Below, piece by piece: positions 50,406 to 61,016 of a stretch of 64,000 nt of DNA. The translations under genes and the position numbers were made by a program. The DNA comes from an uncultured Pelagibacteraceae bacterium (GTDB lineage: Bacteria > Pseudomonadota > Alphaproteobacteria > Pelagibacterales > Pelagibacteraceae), in contig CACHZG010000003.1 of the NCBI GenBank assembly GCA_902584365.1, positions 1-64,000 on the forward strand, given 5' to 3'. Below the pieces are notes generated by a model. The model was not told where the DNA came from. It made no database searches and was given only the letters and a program-made list of their open reading frames with translations. Positions within the stretch are counted from its first letter, which is position 1. Every line of letters begins with the position of its first letter.

Positions 50406-50877
50406 TTTTTTTAAAAATGTTAGACAAAATTAATAATAAAACCCCTAAAGTTATAAATATATCTGCAAAATTAAAAGTAAACCAATGAAAATTCTTATAA
50501 TGTAAATCTATAAAATCAGGTACCGCATTCAGATCAACCCTATCATAAAAATTACCAACTGCACCCCCTAAGATTAATGAAAAATAATATTTTTCACTCA
50601 TCGATAGCTTTTTGAACATAAATACAATGAAAATAATAATAATAAAAATTAAAATTGTTATTAGGTTGTAAAAAAAAGCATTACTTAAACTTAAAAGCCC
50701 AAAACCGATCCCGGTGTTCCAGACCAAATCAAAATTTAAAAAATCATTTATATAAATAGCATTATGTATTTCTGAATTTCTTAAGATCAAATTTTTTGTA
50801 ATTCTGTCAATTGAGAAAGAAATTAAAATAATTAAAAATGGACCGTAATTTTTTTTTAGTATTTCAATTATATTCAT
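50395..50877 (-). CDS. lspA: Lipoprotein signal peptidase
   Basis: ORF; SIDRITKNLI, GGAVGNFYDRV, FNFADIFITLGV. Confidence 0.96.
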   Translation of the reverse strand: MNIIEILKKNYGPFLIILISFSIDRITKNLILRNSEIHNAIYINDFLNFDLVWNTGIGFGLLSLSNAFFYNLITILIFIIIIFIVFMFKKLSMSEKYYFSLILGGAVGNFYDRVDLNAVPDFIDLHYKNFHWFTFNFADIFITLGVLLLILSNIFKKNEN

Positions 50878-50878
50878 T

Positions 50879-53608
50879 TTAAATAATTGGACAATCTTCT
50901 CTACTGCATCCTTTTTCCAATATTTTCCAACATCTTTGGCACTTATTGCCTTTAGCTTTATTTACCTCAATCTTAAACTCTACACCATTTGATAGTGCTC
51001 TTTCAGCTTTAGACGTTATGAAATATTCTGCTAAGTCAAGATTATCTAGTAGTTCATACTTTTCTCTACTTAATGTTAATTTAATTTCCGCTTCTAGACT
51101 TGAACCTATAACTTTTCTCGCTCTTTTTTCTTCGATAGCGACATTAACTTCTTGTTTTATTCTGAAAAGTTCAGCCCACTTTTTACTTAAAGTTTGATTA
51201 TTCCAACTTTTTGGTATCTTTGCAAAAAGACTTTCATGAACACTTTTTTTATCGTCTTTACTTATTAAACTAAAAATTTCTTCGGAAGTGAAAACTAAAA
51301 TTGGTGTAAACCATTTTAACAAACTTTCTAAAATAATATTTAAAACAACTATACAATTTTTTCTTTTCTTGGAGTTTAAATCATCGCAGTAAAGAACATC
51401 TTTTCTTATATCGAAATAAAAAGAAGATAGATCAACTGTACAAAAATTAAGTAATTCCTTGTATAATTTATGAAAATTATAATTTTGAAGATTTTTTTCA
51501 AAATCTTCACTTATTATAAAGAGTCTATATAAAATATATTGCTCTAGTTCCTCTAGTTCACTTATCTTGATTTTTTCAAAATCCTGCTTAACGAAATTAT
51601 CTTTTAAATTACCCAACATGTATCTAAAAGTATTTCTTATTTTTCTATATGACTCAGCATGTTGTGCTAAAATATCTTTATCTATTCTAAGATCTTCCGC
51701 GTAATCTGACGACACTACCCAAACTCTTAAAATATCTGCCCCGTAATTTTTTAAGATATCTTCAGGAGAAATTACGTTGCCCATTGATTTAGACATTTTC
51801 ATTCCTTTTCCGTCTACAACAAAACCATGTGAAAGTATGCTGTCAAAGGGAGCTTTCCCTCTTGTTCCACAGGACTCTAATAACGATGAGTGAAACCAAC
51901 CTCTATGCTGATCTGAGCCTTCTAAATACATATCTGCAGGCCATTTTAAATCTTTTCTTTTTTCTAAAACAAAACTATGAGTTGAACCACTATCAAACCA
52001 AACTTCAACGATGTCATTTAATTTTTCATAATCTTTAGTGTTATATTCGTCTCCTAAAAATATTTTTGAGTCATCAGTAAACCAACAATCTGAACCTTGT
52101 TTTTCATAAATTGAAGCTATTCTATCTATAACTTTTTGATCTCTTAAAGGTTCTTTAGTTTTTTTGTTTATAAATATTGGAAGTGGCACTCCCCAAACTC
52201 TTTGCCTGGAGACACACCAATCTGGTCTCCCTTCTACCATTGATAATAATCGGTCTTTTCCTTTTTTTGGATAAAATGTTGTTTCATTAATTGCCTTTAT
52301 TGCTTTATCTCTCAAATCTTTTTTTTGCATCGATATAAACCATTGAGGGGTAGCTCTATATATAAGTGGAGCTTTTGACCTCCAAGAATGGGGGTAACTA
52401 TGTTTTAATTTATCATCTTTAAGCAATTTTTTTTCTTCTTTTAATTTTTTTATAACAACAGGATCTGCTTTGAAAATATGTGTATTGGTAAAATATGGTA
52501 TTTCCTCTGTATATAACCCAGCATTATTAACGGTATAAAGTGAGGGAATATTATTTTTTAGACACAAATTAAAATCATCGGGTCCATGGCTCGGAGCGCA
52601 ATGAACAATGCCTGTGCCTTGTTCTAAATTTACAAATTCAGCATTAAGCATGGGTACGTCATAATTAAAATTCATTTTTAGAAAAGGATGGGAACATATT
52701 GTGTCAGAAAACGATAAACCTTTAAATTTTTTTATTATTTTATAGTTTTCAATTCCACAAGATTCAGTTATCTGACTTATAAGGTTACTTGCTACAACTA
52801 TTTTTTTTTCATTAAAATTCTCTAATTCATTTATCTCTAAAAGAGCGTACTCAATATTTTCATTGAATGCCAATGCTCTATTTGCCGGGATGGTCCAGGG
52901 AGTAGTTGTCCAGATAACAATATTAGCATCCTTTAAAAAATCCTCTTTAGTTTTTTTTACTTTGAAAGCAACATAGATAGTATTTGAAGTATGATCCAAA
53001 TATTCAACCTCAGCATCAGCTAACGCGGTTTTTTCAACAGTTGACCACAAGACCGGTTTAAATCCTTGATACAAGCTTCCGTCCATTAAGAATTTTCCAA
53101 GCTCTCTGACAATCTGGGCCTCGGCTTCAAAACTCATTGTGGAATAATAGTTATCAAAATCTCCAGTGACACCGAGTCTTTTGAATTCTTTGATATGTAC
53201 TTGTATCCATTTCTCAGCAAAATCTCTGCACTCTTTTCTAAAATCTTTAATTGGAACTTGATCTTTATTTTTTTTTCTCTTTTTATATTCTTCCTCAATT
53301 TTCCATTCGATTGGCAGTCCGTGACAATCCCATCCAGGAACATAAACTGAGTCTTTCCCATCCATTTGATGAAAGCGTGTAATCATGTCTTTTAAAATTT
53401 TATTATACGCTGTTCCCATATGAATATGTCCATTTGCATAGGGCGGCCCATCATGTAAAATAAATTTTTCCTTACCTTTAGATTTTTTTCTTAATTTATT
53501 GAAAATTTTACTTTTCTCCCATTTTTCTAAAATCTGAGGCTCTCTCATCGGTAGATTTGCCTTCATTGAGAACTTAGTTTGAGGTAATTGTATTTTTTCT
53601 TTAGACAT
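50879..53608 (-). CDS. ileS: Isoleucyl-tRNA synthetase
   Basis: ORF; HDGPPYANGHIHMGTAYNKILKD, KMSKSMGNV, C-terminal zinc motif CQRCW. Confidence 0.98.
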   Translation of the reverse strand: MSKEKIQLPQTKFSMKANLPMREPQILEKWEKSKIFNKLRKKSKGKEKFILHDGPPYANGHIHMGTAYNKILKDMITRFHQMDGKDSVYVPGWDCHGLPIEWKIEEEYKKRKKNKDQVPIKDFRKECRDFAEKWIQVHIKEFKRLGVTGDFDNYYSTMSFEAEAQIVRELGKFLMDGSLYQGFKPVLWSTVEKTALADAEVEYLDHTSNTIYVAFKVKKTKEDFLKDANIVIWTTTPWTIPANRALAFNENIEYALLEINELENFNEKKIVVASNLISQITESCGIENYKIIKKFKGLSFSDTICSHPFLKMNFNYDVPMLNAEFVNLEQGTGIVHCAPSHGPDDFNLCLKNNIPSLYTVNNAGLYTEEIPYFTNTHIFKADPVVIKKLKEEKKLLKDDKLKHSYPHSWRSKAPLIYRATPQWFISMQKKDLRDKAIKAINETTFYPKKGKDRLLSMVEGRPDWCVSRQRVWGVPLPIFINKKTKEPLRDQKVIDRIASIYEKQGSDCWFTDDSKIFLGDEYNTKDYEKLNDIVEVWFDSGSTHSFVLEKRKDLKWPADMYLEGSDQHRGWFHSSLLESCGTRGKAPFDSILSHGFVVDGKGMKMSKSMGNVISPEDILKNYGADILRVWVVSSDYAEDLRIDKDILAQHAESYRKIRNTFRYMLGNLKDNFVKQDFEKIKISELEELEQYILYRLFIISEDFEKNLQNYNFHKLYKELLNFCTVDLSSFYFDIRKDVLYCDDLNSKKRKNCIVVLNIILESLLKWFTPILVFTSEEIFSLISKDDKKSVHESLFAKIPKSWNNQTLSKKWAELFRIKQEVNVAIEEKRARKVIGSSLEAEIKLTLSREKYELLDNLDLAEYFITSKAERALSNGVEFKIEVNKAKGNKCQRCWKILEKGCSREDCPII

Positions 53609-54512
53609 TTATAGCTTTTATTATATCAATTTTTATTTGTTTTTTTAATTCTTCGATACCCTTAAATTTTTTTTCAGCTCTTAAAAATTTTAAAAAGCTT
53701 ATTTCAATTACCTTATTATATAAGTTTTTTTTTATTCCAAATATATTTACTTCTAATAATAAATTTTGACCATTAAATGTCGGCCGATATCCTATATTGG
53801 CTATTCCTTTTCTTTTTAGATCACCAAATTTAGCAATTACAGCATAAACTCCTAATTTGGGTGTTACATAATTTTTCATGCTTATATTGCAAGTTGGGAA
53901 ACCTATTTTTCTTCCCCGTTGTTTTCCCTTAATTACTTTTCCTTCTACAGACCAATTTCTTTTTAATAACAAATTAGCTTCTGTTATTTTTCCTGAGGAG
54001 ATTTTATGTCTTATAAGTGTGGAGGAAATAACTCTTCCATTCCTTTTTAAAGGAGCGGTAATAATTGTTTTATAATTAAATTTCTTTTCATTATTTTTGA
54101 GAGTTTTTAAATTACCCAATCTTTTTTTTCCAAATCTAAAGTTTTTACTAACAAAAACATACTTTGCATTAAAAGAATTAAATATAATTTTTTCTATAAA
54201 TTTTTCTGCTGAAGTATTTGAAAATTTCTTAGAAAACTTTATTATTTTTAAAAAATCTAAATTAAGTTTTTTTAATTGTTCTTTTTTTTGCTTAAGAATG
54301 TTAATACGATGGTTTTTTAGGTTCTTATTAAAAAACATTGAAGGTATTGGTTCAAAACTTATCAAACCAAAAGATGTTTTATTTTTTTTAGCTTTTTTTC
54401 TTGCTTGATCTATTACTCTTTGATGACCTAAATGTAATCCATCAAAATTGCCAATAGCTATTACAGAATTCTTAAACTTTTTTTTTATTTTGGATTTGTT
54501 TAAAATTTTCAT
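53601..54512 (-). CDS. ribF: Bifunctional riboflavin kinase/FAD synthetase
   Basis: ORF; AIGNFDGLHLGHQRVI, VIKGKQRGRKIGFPTCNI, GVYAV. Confidence 0.95.
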   Translation of the reverse strand: MKILNKSKIKKKFKNSVIAIGNFDGLHLGHQRVIDQARKKAKKNKTSFGLISFEPIPSMFFNKNLKNHRINILKQKKEQLKKLNLDFLKIIKFSKKFSNTSAEKFIEKIIFNSFNAKYVFVSKNFRFGKKRLGNLKTLKNNEKKFNYKTIITAPLKRNGRVISSTLIRHKISSGKITEANLLLKRNWSVEGKVIKGKQRGRKIGFPTCNISMKNYVTPKLGVYAVIAKFGDLKRKGIANIGYRPTFNGQNLLLEVNIFGIKKNLYNKVIEISFLKFLRAEKKFKGIEELKKQIKIDIIKAINV

Positions 54513-55318
54513 TACCAGTTTAATTCAAATTGAAAATAATTAATGAGAACATCATAATTTTTGATAACTTTCAGAATGTCGTTTTCATTATTAATTTCAT
54601 CCCTGTGAACGCCATGATATATAAATAATGAGTCTATGCCTAAATTATTTGCTCCTTTAATATCAGTTCTCAAATTGTCTCCAATTGCTAAAACTTTTTC
54701 TTTTTTATCAAAACACATTTTGTAAACTTCTTCGTATGGTTTACCGAAATATATAACTTCCCCTCCTAAACTTTCAAAAACTTCTGCGATTTTTCCTGCA
54801 CAATACTCTTCTTTTTTTCCTCGATGAACAATTAAATCTGGATTAGTACAAATCATTTTTTTTGAACTGAATTTTTTTAATAAGTTATGATAAAATTCTA
54901 AATTATTTTCATATTCATCGAAGAGTCCCGTGCAAAGAATATAGTCACAACTTTCTAGATTTGTCCTATTTTCTTTTACTTTTTCATAAATTGATCCATC
55001 TCTTTTAGGACCTAAGTGATAAAATTTTTTACCGTATGTATTTTTTGAAACTGCTATCATTGCAGCCTCACCAGAGGTAATTACATTTTTTAATAAATCA
55101 TCTTTCATTTTTATTTTTTTTAAAAAGTTAACTACCTTTAAACTTGGTCTAGGTGCATTTGAAAGAAACACGATTTTTTTTTTCATACTAATTAAATGAT
55201 CTACAGCCTTAGTAGCATTAGGATATAATTTTATTCCATCGTGCATCACTCCCCATAGATCGATAACAAAAGTATCGTAGAACAAAGCTATTTTTTCTAA
55301 ATGATCTAATTTTTTCAA
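54512..55318 (-). CDS. HAD-superfamily hydrolase (NagD-like, TIGR01459 type)
   Basis: ORF; FVIDLWGVMHDGIKLYPNA, LSNAPRP, GDNLRTDIKGANNLGID. Confidence 0.88.
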   Translation of the reverse strand: MKKLDHLEKIALFYDTFVIDLWGVMHDGIKLYPNATKAVDHLISMKKKIVFLSNAPRPSLKVVNFLKKIKMKDDLLKNVITSGEAAMIAVSKNTYGKKFYHLGPKRDGSIYEKVKENRTNLESCDYILCTGLFDEYENNLEFYHNLLKKFSSKKMICTNPDLIVHRGKKEEYCAGKIAEVFESLGGEVIYFGKPYEEVYKMCFDKKEKVLAIGDNLRTDIKGANNLGIDSLFIYHGVHRDEINNENDILKVIKNYDVLINYFQFELNW

Positions 55319-55399
55319 ATAATTTACCTCTGGATCTATATATATAAGAAAAAAACCTCAAAAATACAGCATTTGGGTATAATAAGTTTTATATTATCT

Positions 55400-55427
55400 C
55401 TTGAAATTTTCCAAAAATATACCATAT
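55400..55427 (+). promoter_or_regulatory. Candidate RpoH (sigma32)-type promoter of groESL, CTTGAA-N14-taCCATAT
   Basis: CTTGAA 55400-55405, TACCATAT 55420-55427 against the E. coli sigma32 consensus CTTGAA/CCCCATNT. Confidence 0.5.
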
Positions 55428-55459
55428 CAAGCCTACAAAGAACTTTATAGGAGAAAAAT

Positions 55460-55756
55460 ATGAAATTTAGACCTTTACATGATCGAGTTTTGATCAAAGT
55501 ATTAGATAGTGAAGAGAAAACAGCTGGAGGAATTATTATCCCAGATACTGCCAAAGAAAAACCCCAAGAAGGTGAAGTAGTGGCTGTAGGCTCTGGCTCT
55601 CGAAATGAAGATGGAAAAATCACACCAATGGATGTCAAAATTGGAGACATAGTTTTATTCGGTAAATGGTCGGGAACTGAAGTAAAAATAGACGGTAAAG
55701 AATATAGTATTATGAAAGAGTCTGACATAATGGGAATTTCAAAAAGTAAAAAATAA
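55460..55756 (+). CDS. groES: Co-chaperonin GroES
   Basis: [33 protein letters not shown]. Confidence 0.98.
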   Translation: MKFRPLHDRVLIKVLDSEEKTAGGIIIPDTAKEKPQEGEVVAVGSGSRNEDGKITPMDVKIGDIVLFGKWSGTEVKIDGKEYSIMKESDIMGISKSKK

Positions 55757-57433
<1,677 letters not shown>

Positions 57434-57439
57434 TTTCAC

Positions 57440-58117
57440 CTAAACAAAAGATTTTAAAAAAGGCTGTAGTTTTGCAGCCTTTTTTTTTGCAATAAATAAA
57501 CATGCATTTGAGCTTAATATCAAACCATCTTTAAGAACTCTTAAATTATTATCAGCCAAAGTTTTGCCTGTAGAAGTTATATCTGTAATGATTTCAGAAG
57601 AACCTATAAATGGATAAGTTTCAGTAGCACCAAGACTGGTTATTAATTTATATTGGGTAACGCCTTTAGAAATCAAAAAATCATTAGTTAAATTTGGATA
57701 TTTAGTCGCTACTCTCAATCTTGCATTTCTTTTAGATCTAATATCAAAAGATACCTCTTCAAGATCAGCGATCGTCTGCACATCTATCCAATCATCTGGC
57801 ACTGCGATAACTAAGTTAGCATTACCAAAATCAAGTTTTTTTTGAATATTTATTTTATTCTGTAAGTTTATATCAGACTCTTTTAAGAGATCTAACCCAG
57901 ATACGCCCATATCAAGAGTTCCGTCTCCTAATCTTTGAATAATTTCTTTAGCGTGAAGAAAAATAACCTTGATGTTACTTTCATTTTCAATTGTCCCAAA
58001 ATAATTTCTTTCTTTTTCACTTTGCAGGATCTTTAGTCCTCTATCATTGAAAAATGATATTGCTTTATCTTTTAATCGCCCTTTACTTGGTAAACCTATA
58101 GTAATTTGATCTTTCAT
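57440..58117 (-). CDS. hisG: ATP phosphoribosyltransferase, short form
   Basis: ORF; LPSKGRLKDKAI, LGDGTLDMGVSGLDLL. Confidence 0.95.
   Translation of the reverse strand: MKDQITIGLPSKGRLKDKAISFFNDRGLKILQSEKERNYFGTIENESNIKVIFLHAKEIIQRLGDGTLDMGVSGLDLLKESDINLQNKINIQKKLDFGNANLVIAVPDDWIDVQTIADLEEVSFDIRSKRNARLRVATKYPNLTNDFLISKGVTQYKLITSLGATETYPFIGSSEIITDITSTGKTLADNNLRVLKDGLILSSNACLFIAKKKAAKLQPFLKSFV
57460..57488 (+). terminator. Intrinsic terminator of groESL located inside hisG
   Basis: AGGCTG-tagttttg-CAGCCT followed by an uninterrupted T-tract, 27 nt after groEL stop. Confidence 0.85.
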
Positions 58118-59151
58118 ATATTCTTTAAGTTAATTGCAGCACCAACCGCTGGGATTTTCTTTTTAGCTCCTAAACTTTTAAGTAAGTCATCATAACGGCC
58201 TCCCCTAGCAATTTCCTTTTTACCTGAGAATACCTCAAACACTATGCCAGTATAATATTCTACATCTCTCCCAAAATTTGCGATGAAATTGATATCCTGA
58301 TTTAGTTTTTTTAAATTAAGAATGGATTTAAAGTCTTTAAATATATTTTTTTTGAGATTATTTTTCTTAGTAAAATCAAACAATTTTTGATCAAGTTCTG
58401 AAAGTTTACATTTTATTTTTAAAAAAGATTTAATAATCTTTACGATTTTTTTTCCATCAACAAAAGATCTTGGGTCTTTAATCTTTTTGTCAAATCTTTT
58501 TAATATTTCTGATATCGACCTACCGGCAACCACTTTGTCTTGTTCTTTTTTTTTCATTTCATGAAATCTTTTTTTGTCTGTATCAAAAGTAACTGCATCA
58601 ATATCAGTACTTTTTTCCAATCTTTTTAAAAGCTCCTCGAAATAACTTGGTCTCCAAAAATGTCTTGTTAGTCTAAGCTTCCATCTTTCGGGCATATCTA
58701 GAGCATTAATTAGACTTTTAAATAAACCAATATCTCCAACTTTGATTAAAATTTTTTTTCTCTTTATCTTTTTTGCGGAGCTTAAAATTGTACTTATAAT
58801 TTTAAAATCATCTTGAATTTGATTTTTTGAGCCTAGAATCTCAATCCCTAACTGGTCATTGATGAAATTCGTACCTTTATTACCTGATCTTCTATATGCT
58901 TGACCGGAATAATAAATTTTTGAGGAAGATTTTTTTTGCAAGAAACTGATACATGAAGCTACGGTTAAATCGGGTCTTAAGCACATCGTTTTTCCATCTT
59001 CTCTATCAAATGTGAGCATTGAACTTCTAAATTTTTCTCCTGATCTCTCAATAATATAATCTGAGTCTAGAAGAACATCAGGTTCTAATAAAACAAAACC
59101 ATTGTTTTTAAAATTTTGAATAATGGTTTTAGATAATTTTTTTGATTTCAT
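58114..59151 (-). CDS. hisZ: ATP phosphoribosyltransferase regulatory subunit
   Basis: ORF; HisRS-like MCLRPDLT, YYSGQAYRR, adjacent to short hisG. Confidence 0.92.
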   Translation of the reverse strand: MKSKKLSKTIIQNFKNNGFVLLEPDVLLDSDYIIERSGEKFRSSMLTFDREDGKTMCLRPDLTVASCISFLQKKSSSKIYYSGQAYRRSGNKGTNFINDQLGIEILGSKNQIQDDFKIISTILSSAKKIKRKKILIKVGDIGLFKSLINALDMPERWKLRLTRHFWRPSYFEELLKRLEKSTDIDAVTFDTDKKRFHEMKKKEQDKVVAGRSISEILKRFDKKIKDPRSFVDGKKIVKIIKSFLKIKCKLSELDQKLFDFTKKNNLKKNIFKDFKSILNLKKLNQDINFIANFGRDVEYYTGIVFEVFSGKKEIARGGRYDDLLKSLGAKKKIPAVGAAINLKNI

Positions 59152-60463
59152 TAACTAATTCTTTTATTTTGATTGATTTTTCTTTACCACTACTTAAATT
59201 TCTTAGTGTTAGTTTGCCTAATTTAATCTCATCTTCTCCATATAAAATGACAGCAGGAGATTTTATTTTATTCGCATATTCCATTTGTTTTTTTAACTTA
59301 TTTTCTCCAGGATAAATTTCTGCACTTATACCGGATTTTCTTAATATCATTTGAACGTTAATGTATTCTTTCATTAAATTTTTATCGAAAACACAGATTA
59401 CGACAGGTTTTGATTGTTTTATTTTAAATTCCTTTTTCTGCATCAATGCATAAACCAATCGATCTAATCCTATTGATATACCCGTAGCAGGTGCATCAAA
59501 GTTGCCAAAATTATTTACTAAATTATCGTATCTCCCTCCACCGCCTATGGAGCCAAATTGAATTACTTGTCCTTTGTTATTTTTTACATCAAACTTTAAA
59601 TTTACTTCAAAAATTGCTCCAGTATAATATTCTAAACCTCTAACAACTGATGGATCAAATTGAAAATTAGTAAAATTATAATCTTTGAAAATTTTTAATA
59701 TTTCAGTAAGATCCTCGGTTTCGGGTGAATTTTTGTTTAGCGTTTTTTTTATTATTTCAATATCCTCAGGTTTTAAATTTGCGCCTTTTGTGAAATCTCC
59801 AGATTTGTCTTTTCGACCAGTACCTAACAATTCTTTTACCCCATCCCAACCAAGTCTATCAATTTTGTCTAGAGCTCTTAAAGCTGTGAGTTTTTGCTGA
59901 TTTTCGTTAATATTAATTTTTTTAAATAATTCGTCAGTTATTTTTCGCGATGAAATTTTTATAATATATTCTGATTTAGTGAGTCCACAATTTTCAAGAA
60001 TTTCTGAAATCATGACACATAACTCAGCATCTGCTTGTAAACTTTTAGTGCCTACAAAGTCAGCATCGAATTGTAAAAATTCTCTAAATCTTCCTGGCCC
60101 AGGCTTTTCATTTCTCCATACAGTCCCAAGTTGATACCTTTTAAATGGTTTTGGAATTTCTAAATAATTTTTTGCAACATACCTTGCTAGAGGTGCCGTA
60201 AGATCATATCTCAGAGACAACCACTTATTTTCATCTTTAAAAGAAAATACACCTTCATCAGGTCTATCTTTGTCTGGTAAAAATTTTCCAATACTGTCCG
60301 AGTATTCAAAACTTGGAGTTTCAAGATATCGGAAACCGTATTTGATCATAACTTCTTTAATATTAGAAATTATAAAATCACGTACGAGTAATTCTTTTTC
60401 TTGTCTATCTACAAACCCTAATGGAAGCTCTTTAGAAGGTTTGTTCTTTTTTTCTTTTGTCAT
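59129..60463 (-). CDS. hisS: Histidyl-tRNA synthetase (start corrected to ATG 60463)
   Basis: ORF; RYDLTAPLARYVA, VWRNEKPGPGRFREFLQFDADF, GLEYYTGAIFEV; track N-terminus lies in the tRNA. Confidence 0.96.
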   Translation of the reverse strand: MTKEKKNKPSKELPLGFVDRQEKELLVRDFIISNIKEVMIKYGFRYLETPSFEYSDSIGKFLPDKDRPDEGVFSFKDENKWLSLRYDLTAPLARYVAKNYLEIPKPFKRYQLGTVWRNEKPGPGRFREFLQFDADFVGTKSLQADAELCVMISEILENCGLTKSEYIIKISSRKITDELFKKININENQQKLTALRALDKIDRLGWDGVKELLGTGRKDKSGDFTKGANLKPEDIEIIKKTLNKNSPETEDLTEILKIFKDYNFTNFQFDPSVVRGLEYYTGAIFEVNLKFDVKNNKGQVIQFGSIGGGGRYDNLVNNFGNFDAPATGISIGLDRLVYALMQKKEFKIKQSKPVVICVFDKNLMKEYINVQMILRKSGISAEIYPGENKLKKQMEYANKIKSPAVILYGEDEIKLGKLTLRNLSSGKEKSIKIKELVNEIKKII

Positions 60464-60467
60464 TTTT

Positions 60468-60544
60468 TGGTACAGCAGGGTGGATTCGAACCACCGACCC
60501 CTAGTTCCACAAACTAGTGCTCTAACCAACTGAGCTACTGCTGC
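60468..60544 (-). tRNA. tRNA-His(GTG), CCA encoded; A73 and no G-1
   Basis: Reverse complement GCAGCAGTAGCTCAGTTGGTTAGAGCACTAGTTTGTGGAACTAGGGGTCGGTGGTTCGAATCCACCCTGCTGTACCA. Confidence 0.97.
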
Positions 60545-60586
60545 ATAACTCCTTTTTATATTAATTATTAATAAATTTGTATTTTA

Positions 60587-60708
60587 AAATATATAATGAT
60601 TTAGCTAAGCAATAGCCTAGCGTGCATTCTGTGAGAATGGAATTTGTAAAACGATGTTACTTTTCTTATCATTATCTAATATTTAGGAAAAAATTGTGTC
60701 TTTTTCAA
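60587..60708 (-). promoter_or_regulatory. Candidate structured leader upstream of tRNA-His-hisS-hisZ-hisG with possible leaderless 23-aa ORF (60601..60672) MIRKVTSFYKFHSHRMHARLLLS
   Basis: TTGAAA (60708-60703) - 17 nt - TAAATA (60685-60680), ATG at 60672; three internal hairpins enclosed by an ATAATGAT/ATCATTAT stem. Confidence 0.4.
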
Positions 60709-60713
60709 GGTTA

Positions 60714-60753
60714 AATTAACGGGACTTATGCTAGAACATTTGTCCCGCTAATT
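60714..60753 (-). other. Strong hairpin downstream of cspA, candidate 3'-UTR end or terminator-like structure
   Basis: Minus strand AATTAGCGGGAC / GTCCCGTTAATT, 12 bp with one G.U, 16-nt loop; no clean T-tract. Confidence 0.55.
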
Positions 60754-60774
60754 AATGATTTGGAAAATTTAGAA

Positions 60775-60987
60775 TTAAGATGTTTTCTGCAATTTAACTG
60801 CAGCAGGACCTTTTTCCGTGCTCTCCACTTCAAACGTTAATTCATCACCTTCGTTTAAATATTTTAAACCAGCTTCTCTTACTGCAGAAGAGTGAACGAA
60901 CACGTCTTTTTCTTTGTCTTCTCTTTCAATGAAACCATAACCTTTGGTACCATTGAACCACTTTACTTTACCTTTTAGTGTACTCAT
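60775..60987 (-). CDS. Cold-shock domain protein
   Basis: [30 protein letters not shown]. Confidence 0.97.
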   Translation of the reverse strand: MSTLKGKVKWFNGTKGYGFIEREDKEKDVFVHSSAVREAGLKYLNEGDELTFEVESTEKGPAAVKLQKTS

Positions 60988-61016
60988 TATTTACTTATCC
61001 TTGTTATTATTAACTT

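Noticed and set aside
60464-60529. N-terminal extension of HisS in the ORF track (MVRALVCGTRGRWFESTLLYQK)
   Set aside because: It is the translation of the tRNA-His T-arm and acceptor; true start is ATG 60463
60587-60684. Cloverleaf-like arrangement of three hairpins in a closing stem, considered as a tRNA or tRNA-like gene
   Set aside because: No GTTCRANTC T-loop, no GG D-loop, no 7-nt anticodon loop and no CCA; treated as leader structure instead
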